A DNA stretch of 64,000 nucleotides from Pseudomonadota bacterium (GCA_021793155.1 JAJYTF010000019.1:26153-90152), one strand, 5' to 3'; positions 34,063 through 43,790 are shown, counted from the stretch's first letter. Made by a program: numbers and translations. The notes: a model not told the origin generated them from the sequence alone.

Positions 34063-34752
34063 TCATTTGCCGCGAAGGGCACGGCGGGTGTTGGAGTGGA
34101 ATTCGCGGCGCCACAGGATCAGTACCACCGCCACCTCGGCCAGGATAAAGGCGAGAGGATGGATGAACCAGCCCAGGCAGGCCAGTGCGAAATAGTAGCC
34201 GCGCAGGCCCTGGTTGAAGCTGCGGGCGCCCAACTCGTTCAGCCGTGCCGCCCGCGCGACGAAGGCCGCGCGCTCGTCCTCGCCGGTGTTCGGTCCCGGA
34301 GCCCCGCCGATGACGATGCAGCAGTAATTGAACTGCCGCAGGCTCCAGGTGAATTTCAGGAAACTGTACACGAAGACCAGCAACAGCAGGATCAGCTTGA
34401 CCTGGAACAGCTCCTTGCTCACCGGCGGAAGGAACGGCACCGCGCTGATGGTGTCGTAGCTGCGTTCCACGCCGCCCAGCATGGCCGCCACCGCACCGGT
34501 GATGATGACGGTGGTCGAGGCAAAGAACGAGACGCTGTGCATCAGGTTGCCGATCAACGAGCTGTCGGTGACGCGATTCTCCCGCTCGGTCACCCGCTTC
34601 ATCCAGGCCACTCGTTCGGCGTTGACCGCCGCCGTCAGGCTGATCTTCGCCCAATGGGACCGCTCGATCACATAGGAGAAACCTTGCCACAAGGCGATGG
34701 CGATGATCACCGCCGCCGTATCGGCAAGAGGAATGGCCGGCAGGTCGATCAT
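34063..34752 (-). CDS. DUF599 membrane protein
   Basis: 229-residue inner-membrane protein with about four hydrophobic helices (for example VSFFASTTVIITGAVAAML and KLILLLLVFVYSFLKFTWSL). The segments SLRQFNYCCIVIGGAP and NQGLRGYYFALACLGWFIHP are typical of DUF599, a family of unknown function common in proteobacteria. ATG 34752 overlaps the tenA stop (ATGA) and a 15-bp gap separates it from mnmA, so the three are cotranscribed. Confidence 0.85.
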   Translation of the reverse strand: MIDLPAIPLADTAAVIIAIALWQGFSYVIERSHWAKISLTAAVNAERVAWMKRVTERENRVTDSSLIGNLMHSVSFFASTTVIITGAVAAMLGGVERSYDTISAVPFLPPVSKELFQVKLILLLLVFVYSFLKFTWSLRQFNYCCIVIGGAPGPNTGEDERAAFVARAARLNELGARSFNQGLRGYYFALACLGWFIHPLAFILAEVAVVLILWRREFHSNTRRALRGK

Positions 34753-35426
34753 TGGGCCAGGGTCAAGCCCATTTCCCAGAATTCAGCTTCCAGGCGCACC
34801 GCATGGCGGAACACCTCGACCAGGGCGGGAAACCGCCCCGGCCCGCCGCGCTCCGCCATCAGACGATCGAGCTGGGCCGTCTGGGCCCTGGCCAGATCCT
34901 GGTACTGGGTCGCTGCATAGCTGTCGATCCAGGCACGGTACGGGTTGTTGTCCAGATTGTCGGCATAATCGAGGCGCAGCGCGGTGCCGATTTCCGCATA
35001 GCCGATGACGCAAGGCGCCAGCGCCACATGCAAATCCAACAGGTCGCCCGACACCCCCTTGTCCAGCACATAGCGGGTGTAGGCGGTGGTCGCCTGGGCC
35101 TCGGCCAGATTGGTCATCTCGTCCTGGCTGATGCCCCATTCGTGGCAATACTTCACATGCAGACCCATCTCGTCGAGGATGGCCGCCATGCCGGCTGCCG
35201 CCTGGCGCATATCCTCGAGATTATCGCTCTTGTAGACGGCAAGCCCATAGGCCCGGGCGAATTGCATGAGAAACAGGTAGTCCTGGCCGAGATAGTGACG
35301 GAAGCATTCCTGCCGCAAGGTACCGCTGCCCAGGCCCAGGACGAATGGATGGCGCGCATAGGCATCCCATTCGGTGGCGCAGGCGGCCTTCAGGCGGGAA
35401 AACAGTGTCTGGCCCATCGACTTCAC
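34749..35426 (-). CDS. tenA: TenA-family aminopyrimidine aminohydrolase (thiaminase II)
   Basis: Hydrolyses formylaminopyrimidine breakdown products of thiamine for salvage. 225 residues, all helical. Landmarks: GLGSGTLRQECFRHYLGQDY, the catalytic Cys in LAPCVIGYAEIG, a Tyr/Asp cluster in NNPYRAWIDSYA, and the C-terminal catalytic Glu in RLEAEFWEMGL. An ATG three codons later is an alternative start. It lies 21 bp downstream of the ferredoxin gene and overlaps the DUF599 gene. Confidence 0.92.
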   Translation of the reverse strand: MKSMGQTLFSRLKAACATEWDAYARHPFVLGLGSGTLRQECFRHYLGQDYLFLMQFARAYGLAVYKSDNLEDMRQAAAGMAAILDEMGLHVKYCHEWGISQDEMTNLAEAQATTAYTRYVLDKGVSGDLLDLHVALAPCVIGYAEIGTALRLDYADNLDNNPYRAWIDSYAATQYQDLARAQTAQLDRLMAERGGPGRFPALVEVFRHAVRLEAEFWEMGLTLAQ

Positions 35427-35447
35427 GGCCCTTCCGCTCCTGGTCGC

Positions 35448-35783
35448 TTACTTGCCCGCCATCATGTTGCGCGAGCCGGGCGGAAGAGTCACGACCAGAC
35501 CGTCCAGATCCTTGTTCATGATGATCTGGCAGCCCAGACGCGAGGTCTGCGTCAGGCCAAAGGCCAGATCGAGCATGTCCTCCTCTTCGTCGCTGGGTGC
35601 GGGCAGCTTGTCGAACCATTCGGGCGCCACGACGACATGACAGGTCGAGCAAGCGAGCGAGCCTTCACAGGCTCCTTCCAGGTCGATCCTGTGACGGTGG
35701 GCGATTTCGAGGACCGAGAGCCCCTCGGCCGCTTCGACTTCGCGCCGGCTGCCGTCGGGTGCAACAAAGGTCATCTTCAACAT
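35448..35783 (-). CDS. fdx: [2Fe-2S] ferredoxin, ISC type
   Basis: Electron donor for iron-sulfur cluster assembly. 111 residues from ATG 35783 ([11 protein letters not shown]). Cluster ligands follow the adrenodoxin/Isc pattern: [14 protein letters not shown] (C-x5-C-x2-C) and a fourth Cys in SRLGCQIIM. The acidic helix [12 protein letters not shown] fits IscS/partner docking. Last isc gene of the cluster; the 142-bp gap to iscA is longer than elsewhere in the operon. Confidence 0.94.
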   Translation of the reverse strand: MLKMTFVAPDGSRREVEAAEGLSVLEIAHRHRIDLEGACEGSLACSTCHVVVAPEWFDKLPAPSDEEEDMLDLAFGLTQTSRLGCQIIMNKDLDGLVVTLPPGSRNMMAGK

Positions 35784-35925
35784 TCGAGGCCTCTTCTCTT
35801 CCAAATCGTGCAAATCGAGCGTAGCGCTACCGTCGAATGGATAGCGCTGTGCCCGGCTCGCGGCAAGACATCATCGCTGGCGAGCCGGCCTCGTGTCGAA
35901 AGAGCGAGGAAAAGGCGAGGAAAAC

Positions 35926-36267
35926 CTATACGTGGAACGATTCTCCGCAGCCGCACCGCCCTTTTTCGTTGGGATTGCGGAACACGAAGCCGGTCTGCAT
36001 CTTGTCCTCGACGAAGTCCATTTCGGTGCCCAGGATGAACATGGTCGCTTTCGGATCGATCAGCACCGTCACGCCCTTGGTTTCCACCACTTCGTCGAGC
36101 GGTCCCTTCTCTTCGGCGAATTCCATGGTATAGGACAGGCCCGAGCAGCCCTTCGGCTGGACGCCGATGCGGATGCCTAGCGCCGGAGTCTCGCGGCTGG
36201 CCAGCAACGTCTTGACGCGCTCGGCCGCGGCATCGGTCAGGGTCAGAGGGGCGAATTGTTGAACCAT
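35926..36267 (-). CDS. iscA: A-type iron-sulfur carrier
   Basis: 113-residue IscA/SufA/ErpA-like carrier that passes clusters to targets. The three ligand cysteines are visible in GVQPKGCSGLSYTM and EKGRCGCGESFHV. It follows iscS after 42 bp where iscU would be expected. Assignment to IscA rather than SufA or ErpA rests on position. Confidence 0.92.
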   Translation of the reverse strand: MVQQFAPLTLTDAAAERVKTLLASRETPALGIRIGVQPKGCSGLSYTMEFAEEKGPLDEVVETKGVTVLIDPKATMFILGTEMDFVEDKMQTGFVFRNPNEKGRCGCGESFHV

Positions 36268-36309
36268 CGGGAATCACCTCGTCACTATCGAATGGCATTT
36301 GGACCAGTT

Positions 36310-37554
36310 TCAATGTTTGGCCCACTCTATTGATTTAATGTCGATCCCCTCACAATGCATCTGCCAAAGCGGACTTTCTTCGCGTAACCGGTTCACCGCC
36401 GTCACGATATGGCCGACGGCATGGTCGATGTCGGCCTCGGTGGTGAGGCGACCAAGCCCGATCCTGAGCGAGGCGAAGGCCATTTCGGCATCGACGCCCA
36501 GCGCCCGCAGCACATAGCTGGGCTCCAGCGCGGCCGAGCTGCAGGCCGAGCCCGAGGAGACGGCGATCTCCTTCATCGCTCCGATCAGGCCGCCCCCGTC
36601 GACGAAGGGAAAGCTGACATTGAGGTTCCCCGGAATGCGCCGAACCAGGTCACCGTTCACCTGGATGTCCGGAAGCTCGCGGCGCAGCCCGTTCAGCATG
36701 CGGTCACGCAGCCCGGCAAGCCGCGCCGACTCGGCCTCCAGTTCCGCGGCGGCGATGCGGCAGGCCTCGCCCATGCCGACGCAAAGCGGCGGCGCCAAGG
36801 TGCCCGAACGCATGCCCCGCTCCTGCCCGCCGCCGTCGATCTGCGCCTTCAGCCGCACCCGCGGCCGGCGGCGCACATACAAGGCACCAATGCCTTTCGG
36901 CCCATAGATCTTGTGCCCCGAAATGCTCATCAGGTCGATGTTCATCGCCGCGACGTCAAGCGGTATCTTGCCCACCGCCTGTGCCGCATCGGTATGGAAG
37001 AGGACGCCGTGCCGGCGGCAGACGGCGCCGATCTCGGCCAGCGGCTGGATGACGCCGATCTCGTTGTTGACCGCCATCACCGAAACCAGGGCGGTTTCGG
37101 CGGTGATCGCCGCCTCCAATGCGCCAAGCTCGATCAGGCCGTTGGCCTGCACCGGCAGATAGGTGACGCGGAAGCCCTGATCCTCCAGCCGGCGGCAGGC
37201 TTCCAGGACGCATTTGTGCTCGGTCGCCACGGTGACCAGATGGTTCTTCCGCTCCTTGTGGATGGCGGCGGCGCCCTTGAGCGCCAGATTGTTGGACTCG
37301 GTGGCGCCCGAGGTAAAGACGATTTCCTTGGCGGAAGCGCCGATGATCCCGGCCACTTGGCTCCGCGCCAGTTCCACCGCCTCTTCGGTCTCCCAGCCGT
37401 AGAGGTGGTTGCGCGAATGCGGATTGCCGAAGCGTTCGGTAAAATACGGCATCATCACTTCGACCACCCGCGGATCGCACGGGGTCGTGGCCTGGTAGTC
37501 GAGATAGATCGGCCGCCTGGTCCCGGTATTCCTCTCTTCCTGCACCGCGCTCAC
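36310..37554 (-). CDS. iscS: Cysteine desulfurase IscS
   Basis: PLP enzyme releasing sulfur from cysteine as protein-bound persulfide. 414 residues: [49 protein letters not shown] lysine in [20 protein letters not shown], and the mobile loop [20 protein letters not shown] with catalytic Cys. The C-terminal tail [13 protein letters not shown] corresponds to the IscU-docking tail of E. coli IscS, so this is a group I enzyme. Yet no iscU follows; iscA is next. Preceded after 72 bp by a second desulfurase. Confidence 0.96.
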   Translation of the reverse strand: MSAVQEERNTGTRRPIYLDYQATTPCDPRVVEVMMPYFTERFGNPHSRNHLYGWETEEAVELARSQVAGIIGASAKEIVFTSGATESNNLALKGAAAIHKERKNHLVTVATEHKCVLEACRRLEDQGFRVTYLPVQANGLIELGALEAAITAETALVSVMAVNNEIGVIQPLAEIGAVCRRHGVLFHTDAAQAVGKIPLDVAAMNIDLMSISGHKIYGPKGIGALYVRRRPRVRLKAQIDGGGQERGMRSGTLAPPLCVGMGEACRIAAAELEAESARLAGLRDRMLNGLRRELPDIQVNGDLVRRIPGNLNVSFPFVDGGGLIGAMKEIAVSSGSACSSAALEPSYVLRALGVDAEMAFASLRIGLGRLTTEADIDHAVGHIVTAVNRLREESPLWQMHCEGIDIKSIEWAKH

Positions 37555-37626
37555 CTCTCTCGAGTCTTTTTGTTTTCCTTCCTCAGGCCCTGTTCAAAAA
37601 TGACGCAGTCATTATTGAACCAACGC

Positions 37627-38736
37627 TCAGGCCACGGGGGCCGCAGCCCTGGCAAAGCCGGCCAGGGCCTCGACGAAGCGGTCGACATCGGCCTCGCGGC
37701 TCGCCCAGCCCAAGCTTATCCTTAGGGCCGAGGCCGCCAGGGCACCGGCCCCCATGGCCGTCAGCACATGGCTGGCCGCCACCTTACCCGAACTGCACGC
37801 CGAACCGGAACTGACCGCCACGCCCGCCAGGTCCAGCCCCATCAGCGCCGTCTGGGCGGACATCTGCGGGATGGCCAAGCAGCTGGTGTTGGGCAGGCGC
37901 GCCGCTTCGGCCGAAAACACCACCAGATCCGGCACTGCAGCCCGCGCCCTTTTTTCCAGCCGATCGCGCCATGCCGCCTGCGCCGCAGCCAAGGGAAGCT
38001 CGGCCTGCGCTTCCGCAGCCGCCGCCCCCAAGCCCGCGATGCCTGGAACGTTCTCAGTACCTGCCCGCCGCCGCCGCTCCTGCCCGCCGCCGCCCAGAAT
38101 GGGATGGATATCGGTATCGGGATCGGACAGGACCAGGGCCCCGACCCCTTGCGGGCCACCCAGCTTATGCCCCGAGAGGGACAACGTGTCGACGCCGAGC
38201 TCTGTAATGTCGATGGGAATCCGCCCGGCCGCCTGAATGGCGTCGCAATGCACCAGGGCACCGTGGGCACGGGCCAGCCGGACCACTTCGGCAATCGGCT
38301 GGATGGCGCCGGTTTCGTTGTTGGCCAGCATGACCGCCACCAGGGCCGGCTGGTCGTCTTGCGCCAATAGCAGTTGAAGGGCGGCCAAATCGACCACGCC
38401 ATGGCGATCCACCGGAACGATCCCGGCCGCCCCTCCCTTGAGAATCGAGGGATGTTCCACGGCGGAAACCAGAATTCGCTCCCGGCCCAGCCCCGCCAGG
38501 GCCAGCGCATTGGCCTCGGTGCCGCCGGAAGTGAAGACGACGCCGGCCGGTGCCGCGCCGACCAGCGCAGCTACCGCCTCCCGCGCCTCTTCCACCAGGC
38601 GGCGCGCGGCACGGCCGAACCCGTGCACCGAGGACGGGTTTCCGGTGGTCCCGAGCGCCGCCAGGACAGCCTTCATGGCGCCGGGGCGAACCGGCGCCGT
38701 GGCGTTGTAATCGAGATAGACGGATTGAGGAGGCAT
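37627..38736 (-). CDS. Second cysteine desulfurase, NifS/IscS-like
   Basis: 369-residue aminotransferase class V enzyme, a paralogue of the neighbouring iscS. VYLDYNATAPVRPGAM, VEHPSILKGGAAGI, VHCDAIQAAGRIPIDI, PLP lysine in SLSGHKLGGPQGVGAL, and catalytic Cys in [18 protein letters not shown]. It lacks the IscU-docking tail and ends FARAAAPVA. Two tandem desulfurases between iscR and iscA are known in Rhodospirillales. It may serve another sulfur pathway (inference). Confidence 0.94.
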   Translation of the reverse strand: MPPQSVYLDYNATAPVRPGAMKAVLAALGTTGNPSSVHGFGRAARRLVEEAREAVAALVGAAPAGVVFTSGGTEANALALAGLGRERILVSAVEHPSILKGGAAGIVPVDRHGVVDLAALQLLLAQDDQPALVAVMLANNETGAIQPIAEVVRLARAHGALVHCDAIQAAGRIPIDITELGVDTLSLSGHKLGGPQGVGALVLSDPDTDIHPILGGGGQERRRRAGTENVPGIAGLGAAAAEAQAELPLAAAQAAWRDRLEKRARAAVPDLVVFSAEAARLPNTSCLAIPQMSAQTALMGLDLAGVAVSSGSACSSGKVAASHVLTAMGAGALAASALRISLGWASREADVDRFVEALAGFARAAAPVA

Positions 38737-38865
38737 TTGCCGATCTAACTCAGTTTCACGGCCATTCGGACCGGGACGCTCAGGCGCCGCCCGGGCTTGC
38801 CGCGGTTTCTGTCTTCAAAAGAAGCCCGAAACCGCTCTGGCTCGGCGGCCTCCGCCATCCCCGAG

Positions 38866-38932
38866 GGAAGAAGAGGAACCTCGTGGATAGGAAAGATCCT
38901 GCCTCCCTCCGGTCGTCAGGATGACAAGACGG
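38866..38932. repeat. Dispersed GTCATCCTGA-type repeat
   Basis: In the 207-bp gap between iscR and the second desulfurase gene. Read on the minus strand it starts CTTGTCATCCTGACGA and contains AGGATCTTTCC, the pattern of short dispersed intergenic repeats. A related copy is at 62923-62992. Confidence 0.4.
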
Positions 38933-38943
38933 GGCCGCCCCCG

Positions 38944-39417
38944 TTACTGGGCCGCGACGCTGGGGCCGCCGCCGGTCACGCCGTGGAACATCCCGCTGGA
39001 ACCCAGGACTCGCCGCTCCACCACATCCCCCAGCGACACCGAACTGAGATAGAGGTAGATCTGGTTGCCCAGTTCCTCCCATAGATCGTGGGTCAGACAG
39101 CGGCCCTTGTGATTGTGGCATCCGGCCGGCGAACCCGGTGAGCACCGGGTCGTCTGGATCGGTTCGTCGACCGCCAGGATGATGTCGGAAATGCGCGTCT
39201 GCGGCGCCGCGCGCGCCAGCAGATAGCCGCCGCCCGGGCCGCGCACGCTCTTGACCAGCCCCCCTTTCCTGAGCTTGCCGAACAGCTGCTCAAGATAGGA
39301 CAGGGAAATCTCCTGCCGCTCGGCAATATCGGCGAGAGCTACCGGACTGCCGTTGCTGTGACTTGCCAGATCGGCCATGGCCATGACGGCATAGCGCCCT
39401 TTGGTGCTGAGTCTCAC
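38944..39417 (-). CDS. iscR: Rrf2-family iron-sulfur regulator IscR
   Basis: [2Fe-2S]-sensing repressor of the isc operon. 157 residues from GTG 39417 (RLSTKGRYAVMAMADLASHS), with GGGAGCGAGA upstream. Winged HTH: ISLSYLEQLFGKLRKGGLVK followed by GPGGGYLLAR. Cluster ligands: three Cys and a His in TRCSPGSPAGCHNHKGRCLT and the following H-D-L-W; spacing is C-x7-C-x6-C rather than the C-x5-C-x5-C of E. coli. A C-terminal extension ends FHGVTGGGPSVAAQ. Follows cysE by 31 bp. Confidence 0.94.
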   Translation of the reverse strand: MRLSTKGRYAVMAMADLASHSNGSPVALADIAERQEISLSYLEQLFGKLRKGGLVKSVRGPGGGYLLARAAPQTRISDIILAVDEPIQTTRCSPGSPAGCHNHKGRCLTHDLWEELGNQIYLYLSSVSLGDVVERRVLGSSGMFHGVTGGGPSVAAQ

Positions 39418-39448
39418 TGTCTCGCTCCCATATCCAAAAAATCGAGAT

Positions 39449-40204
39449 TCAGCCGCGCATCTGGGTGCGCGGCGCCCCGCCTTCGTCGCCCGATGGTCCC
39501 TCGACCACTCGGTGCCCCCGACCCCCAGCCGTGCCGTAATGGCCGTGCAATTCGCTTTCCAGCTCGCCAACCCGGTCGAGAAGGCGAGCCACCTCCTGGC
39601 GCAGTCCATCGATGGTGCGCGCCACCGGATCAGGCAGATCGGCATCGCAACCATAGGCGAGGAATTCCGCCTCCTTGTTGCGGCGCATGATCATCCGCGC
39701 CGGGATGCCGACCATGGTGACCTGCCGCGGGACGTCGGACAGCACCACGGCGTTGGCGCCGATGCGCGCCCCCGAACCGACCGTGATCGGCCCCAGCACT
39801 TGCGCGCCCGAGCCGACGATCACTCCGTCCTCAAGGGTGGGGTGGCGCTTGCCCTTGTGCAGCGAGGTGCCACCCAGGGTAACACCCTGATAAAGGGTAA
39901 CATCGTCGCCGACCACTGCGGTTTCGCCGATCACCACGCCCGTTCCATGGTCTATGAAAAGGCGCCTACCGATTTGCGCACCGGGATGGATCTCGATACC
40001 GGTCAGCAGTTTACCTATATGCGAAACGAACCGGCCGAGCAGATGCAGGCGATGCCGCCATGCCCAGTTGGCGAAGCGGTAAAACACGAGGACGTGCAGG
40101 CCGGGATAGCAAAGGAGAACCTCGAACGCCGAATGTGCCGCAGGGTCGCGCGCACGGATCGAGTCGATTTCTTCCCAAAGTCTCTTGAAAACCATAGTCC
40201 TCAA
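39449..40204 (-). CDS. cysE: Serine O-acetyltransferase
   Basis: First step of cysteine synthesis from serine and acetyl-CoA. 251 residues: N-terminal helical domain ([20 protein letters not shown]), then the left-handed beta-helix of hexapeptide repeats ([60 protein letters not shown]) containing the active-site DHG histidine. First gene of the isc operon, so cysteine synthesis and its use as sulfur donor are transcribed together. The C-terminal 60 residues are an extra tail. Confidence 0.95.
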   Translation of the reverse strand: MRTMVFKRLWEEIDSIRARDPAAHSAFEVLLCYPGLHVLVFYRFANWAWRHRLHLLGRFVSHIGKLLTGIEIHPGAQIGRRLFIDHGTGVVIGETAVVGDDVTLYQGVTLGGTSLHKGKRHPTLEDGVIVGSGAQVLGPITVGSGARIGANAVVLSDVPRQVTMVGIPARMIMRRNKEAEFLAYGCDADLPDPVARTIDGLRQEVARLLDRVGELESELHGHYGTAGGRGHRVVEGPSGDEGGAPRTQMRG

Positions 40205-40277
40205 TATGTTATTGTACGCCGCTTACAAAAAGGGGGGTTCCCACACCATCGGCCGGATTAGATGGTGTTCGAACGAG

Positions 40278-40306
40278 AATATAGGATATCCGACAAAGCG
40301 GGTCAA
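40278..40306 (-). promoter_or_regulatory. Sigma-70-type promoter of the cysE-isc operon
   Basis: On the minus strand TTGACC (40306-40301), 17-bp spacer, TATATT (40283-40278), about 75 bp before the cysE start. The spacer contains GTCGGATATCC, which could be part of an IscR site, but I cannot confirm a full one. Confidence 0.6.
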
Positions 40307-40402
40307 GAATGGCCTCGTGAACTGCTGAGTTGTTTCGCATTAATCCATACCGGCTACGTCAGGTTGTCCTCGCCGGTCAGCTTATGAGTTCGACAAGAAG
40401 CC

Positions 40403-41074
40403 ATGCCTGAAGTCATCTTCAACGGGCCGGATGGGCGGCTGGAAGGCCGCTACCATCATGGCACTCTGCCAAATGCGCCCATCGCACTGCTGCTACATCC
40501 GCAGCCCCAACATGGCGGCACCATGAACAACAAGGTGGTGTACGCCATGTATCACGCCTTCGCGCGCCGCGGTTTTTCGACCTTGCGCTTCAACTTCCGA
40601 GGAGTGGGGCGTTCCCAAGGCCGCTTCGACAACGGCCAGGGCGAACTGTCCGACGCCGCGGCGGCGCTGGACTGGATGCAGTCGTTCAATCCCAACTCGG
40701 CAAGCTGCTGGGTGGGCGGTTTTTCCTTCGGCGCCTGGATCGGCATGCAATTGCTGATGCGCCGGCCGGAAATCGACGGATTCGTTTCGGTGGCACCACC
40801 GGCCAACGTCTACGATTTTTCGTTCCTCGCCCCCTGCCCCTCGTCGGGCCTGATCGTACACGGCCTGCAGGACGAAGTGGTTCCCGAGCCGTCGGTGGCC
40901 AAGCTGGCGAACAAGCTGGCGACCCAGCGCACCATCAAGGTGGCTTACCAGACCATCCCGGGGGCCAATCACTCATTCGGCACCAAGCTGGATGACCTGA
41001 CCACGACGCTGGACCACTATCTGGCCGCACTCCCTTTGCAGCATCCGGCGGAAGCAGCCGTCGCCGCCAGCTGA
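40403..41074 (+). CDS. Alpha/beta hydrolase, short CocE/dienelactone-like type
   Basis: 223-residue serine hydrolase. LLLHPQPQHGGTMNNKVVYA is the oxyanion region (HPxPxxGG), nucleophile Ser in WVGGFSFGAWIG (G-F-S-F-G), catalytic Asp in GLQDEVVPE, and His in GANHSFG. Such proteins are often found beside the isc locus of alphaproteobacteria, but no substrate is known. It diverges from cysE; start ATG 40403. Confidence 0.88.
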   Translation: MPEVIFNGPDGRLEGRYHHGTLPNAPIALLLHPQPQHGGTMNNKVVYAMYHAFARRGFSTLRFNFRGVGRSQGRFDNGQGELSDAAAALDWMQSFNPNSASCWVGGFSFGAWIGMQLLMRRPEIDGFVSVAPPANVYDFSFLAPCPSSGLIVHGLQDEVVPEPSVAKLANKLATQRTIKVAYQTIPGANHSFGTKLDDLTTTLDHYLAALPLQHPAEAAVAAS

Positions 41075-41096
41075 GTACCGGGCATCGTCGAGCCGC

Positions 41097-42188
41097 TTAG
41101 GTTCTGTCGGACGGCCGGTGCAGCCGCCCGCCGCATTGCGGCCGCGGCACGCCGGTGGTGCCGGGCCAGGTCAGCGGCAGGCCCTTGAGGCTGCGCACCG
41201 CCAGGAAGGCGAAGGCTTGCGCCTCGAGCGCGTCGCCGTCCCAGCCCACCGCGTCGACGGCCTCGACGGGAACAGGAAGGATGCGGTGCAATCCGGCCAT
41301 GATCTGGGGGTTCCGGCGCCCGCCGCCGCAGACCAGCCAGCGCCGTGGCGGTGCCGGCAGATGCCGTTGAGCCATTCCCACGGCGGCAACGGTAAAGGCC
41401 GTCAGGGTCGCCGCGCCATCTTGTGCCGACATGCACTCGGTCAGTTGCCGAGCAAGGTGGCGAAAATCGTCCCGGTCCAGCGACTTGGGTGGTGATGCGG
41501 CGAAATAGGGGTGAGCCGAGAAACGGTCCAGCGCCCGCGCGTCGGTCCGTCCCGCGGCGGCCAACGCTCCTCCCTCGTCGACCGGCTGCCCGGTGTGGTG
41601 CAGCGCCCAGTCGTCGATCAGGGCATTGCCCGGCCCCGTATCGAAGGCAAGCAACCGTCCGTCCGCGCCGATCCAGGTGACATTGCCGACGCCGCCCAGG
41701 TTCAACACGGCAAGCGGCCGGTCCAGCGGCCCCGCCATCGCCGCATGAAACACCGGAACCAGCGGCGCCCCCTGCCCCCCTGCGGCGACATCGGCGCTAC
41801 GGAAATCGTTGACCACCGTCAGGCCTAGCCGTTCCGCCAAAAGGGCGCCATCTCCGATTTGCCAGGTCCGCCCCTGCTTCGGTCGATGCAGGATGGTATG
41901 GCCGTGGAAACCGACCACCGACACCGCCGCGGCGTCGACCCCGACCTTTTGCAGCAGAGCCTCCACCGCCTCGGCATGAAACAGCGTGACCTCGCGCTCG
42001 ACTTCGGCCACCGGCCCCTTGCCGCCCAGGATGTCGCGCAGCCGCGAACGGAGCGGTGCGGGATATGGCAGTGTCAGGGCCGCCCCATGCTCGCTGATCG
42101 TCTTGCCGTCTGTGCGTATCAGGGCGGCGTCCACCCCGTCCAGCGAGGTTCCGGACATCAGGCCGAGGCTAAGCAAATGTTCGGTCAA
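41097..42188 (-). CDS. anmK: Anhydro-N-acetylmuramic acid kinase
   Basis: Phosphorylates and opens anhydroMurNAc released in murein recycling. 363 residues of the sugar-kinase fold: SLGLMSGTSLDGVDAALI (phosphate 1 loop), VGFHGHTILHRPKQGRTWQI with catalytic Asp in the following GDGALLA, VLNLGGVGNVTWI and LAFDTGPGNALID. Convergent with the hydrolase gene and divergent from tyrS (76 bp). Confidence 0.95.
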   Translation of the reverse strand: MTEHLLSLGLMSGTSLDGVDAALIRTDGKTISEHGAALTLPYPAPLRSRLRDILGGKGPVAEVEREVTLFHAEAVEALLQKVGVDAAAVSVVGFHGHTILHRPKQGRTWQIGDGALLAERLGLTVVNDFRSADVAAGGQGAPLVPVFHAAMAGPLDRPLAVLNLGGVGNVTWIGADGRLLAFDTGPGNALIDDWALHHTGQPVDEGGALAAAGRTDARALDRFSAHPYFAASPPKSLDRDDFRHLARQLTECMSAQDGAATLTAFTVAAVGMAQRHLPAPPRRWLVCGGGRRNPQIMAGLHRILPVPVEAVDAVGWDGDALEAQAFAFLAVRSLKGLPLTWPGTTGVPRPQCGGRLHRPSDRT

Positions 42189-42264
42189 GCAAGGCGCTCC
42201 GGTTGTGCGTTGAAGGTATTCGTGCTAAACGACGGCGCCATTTTCCAAGCTTTCGGGTCTCCCC

Positions 42265-43515
42265 ATGACAGCGCTCCGTTCCACCTTCCTTCGCACCGTA
42301 TCCGAACGCGGTTACCTGCACCAGTGCACCGACCTGGAAGGCCTGGACGCCCGCATGGGCGGCGGCCCGGTGGTAGCCTATATCGGCTTTGATTGCACGG
42401 CCGATTCGCTGCATGTGGGCAGCCTTCTGCCGATCATGCTGTTGCGCCATCTCCAAAAGAGCGGGCACAAGCCGATCGTCCTGATGGGCGGCGGCACCAC
42501 CAGGGTCGGCGATCCCTCGGGCAAGGACGAAGCGCGCAAGCTGCTATCCGACGACGACATCGCCCGCAACATGGCGGGGATCAAAACCGTGTTCGGCAAG
42601 TTCCTGACCTTCGGAGACGGCCCCACCGACGCGGTGATGGTCAACAACGCCGATTGGCTGGACGGCCTCAACTACATCGCTTTCCTGCGCGATTATGGCC
42701 GCCACTTCTCGGTCAATCGGATGCTGAGCTTCGATTCGGTAAAGCTGCGCCTGGAACGCGAGCAGCCGCTCAGCTTTCTCGAATTCAACTACATGATTCT
42801 GCAGGCCTTCGACTTCCTGGAACTGGCGCGGCGCCATCAATGCGCGCTGCAGATGGGCGGCTCGGACCAGTGGGGGAACATCGTCAACGGCGTCGAACTG
42901 GGGCGGCGCGTCGATGGTCTGGACCTGTTCGGCCTGACCACTCCGCTGATGACCACCGCCTCGGGCGCCAAGATGGGCAAGACGGCCCAGGGCGCCGTGT
43001 GGCTCAACGCCGATAAGCTATCGTCCTGGGATTACTGGCAGTTCTGGCGCAACACCGAGGACGCCGACGTCGGCCGTTTCCTGCGCCTGTTCACTGAAAT
43101 GCCCCTCGACGAGGTCGCCCGCCTGGAGGCTCTGCAAGGGGCCGAAATCAACGAGGCGAAAAAGGTTCTGGCCAACGCCGCGACCCTGTTGGCCCACGGC
43201 GAGGAAGCGGCCCGTCAAGCCGCAGAAACGGCTCGTCGCACCTTCGAGGAGGGTGCCCTGGCCGACAGCCTGCCGACAGTTTCCGTCCCGGCGGCCGAAT
43301 TGACCGCGGGGATCCCCGCCTTTGCCCTGTTCACCAAGGCCGGCTTGGCGGCATCGAACGGCGAGGCCCGGCGGCTGATCAAGGGCGGCGGCGCCAAGGT
43401 GAACGACACCCCGGTTACCAATGAAGTGGCTGTCATCGGAGCGGCAGACCTGAAAGACGGCGCGATCAAGCTGACCGCCGGCAAAAAGCGGCACGTCCTG
43501 GTGAAGCTGGAATAG
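42265..43515 (+). CDS. tyrS: Tyrosyl-tRNA synthetase
   Basis: Class I aminoacyl-tRNA synthetase, 416 residues. HIGH-like motif in [15 protein letters not shown]; tyrosine-binding [15 protein letters not shown] and [17 protein letters not shown]-like loop in [14 protein letters not shown]-terminal S4 RNA-binding domain [20 protein letters not shown]. Start ATG 42265. Monocistronic, followed convergently by bfd. Confidence 0.97.
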   Translation: MTALRSTFLRTVSERGYLHQCTDLEGLDARMGGGPVVAYIGFDCTADSLHVGSLLPIMLLRHLQKSGHKPIVLMGGGTTRVGDPSGKDEARKLLSDDDIARNMAGIKTVFGKFLTFGDGPTDAVMVNNADWLDGLNYIAFLRDYGRHFSVNRMLSFDSVKLRLEREQPLSFLEFNYMILQAFDFLELARRHQCALQMGGSDQWGNIVNGVELGRRVDGLDLFGLTTPLMTTASGAKMGKTAQGAVWLNADKLSSWDYWQFWRNTEDADVGRFLRLFTEMPLDEVARLEALQGAEINEAKKVLANAATLLAHGEEAARQAAETARRTFEEGALADSLPTVSVPAAELTAGIPAFALFTKAGLAASNGEARRLIKGGGAKVNDTPVTNEVAVIGAADLKDGAIKLTAGKKRHVLVKLE

Positions 43516-43518
43516 CCG

Positions 43519-43695
43519 TCAGGCCGCGCCGTCTTCTCTTTCTTTGTCCAGCATCCGGCGAATCATCGGCAGACAACGCCCGCATTGCACCTTCACGCCA
43601 TAGTGCCGGTGGATGTCACCCGTCCGGGAGGCGCCGTCGCATTTCGCCTTCTCGACATCGCGGTCATTCAAAGCGTGACAAATGCATACATACAC
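43519..43695 (-). CDS. bfd: Bacterioferritin-associated [2Fe-2S] ferredoxin
   Basis: 58-residue reductase partner that mobilises iron from bacterioferritin. Four ligands: [13 protein letters not shown] (C-x-C) and [16 protein letters not shown] (C-x2-C). I choose GTG 43695 (VYVCICHA) with AAGGGAG eight bases upstream; the frame is open to ATG 43725, which would add ten residues. Divergent from bfr across an iron box. Confidence 0.9.
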   Translation of the reverse strand: MYVCICHALNDRDVEKAKCDGASRTGDIHRHYGVKVQCGRCLPMIRRMLDKEREDGAA

Positions 43696-43733
43696 AGGTG
43701 CGGCTCCCTTGTAGCTCGCCGCCATTATGCATA

Positions 43734-43752
43734 ATTGCGAATGATTCGCAAT
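43734..43752. promoter_or_regulatory. Iron-responsive (Fur-type) box between bfd and bfr
   Basis: ATTGCGAATGATTCGCAAT, palindromic except for its central base, lies 39 bp from the bfd start and 39 bp from the bfr start. It fits the TGCnAAT-n-ATTnGCA form of alphaproteobacterial Fur/Mur boxes. Reciprocal control of the two genes by iron is the natural reading. Confidence 0.65.
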
Positions 43753-43790
43753 ACCGTGATGAATATCTCGCCGCCGGCAGGAGGTCGACG

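Noticed and set aside
32932..34920. 662-residue ORF antisense to mnmA and the DUF599 gene
   Set aside because: No homology; the minus-strand genes carry PP-loop and catalytic cysteine motifs.
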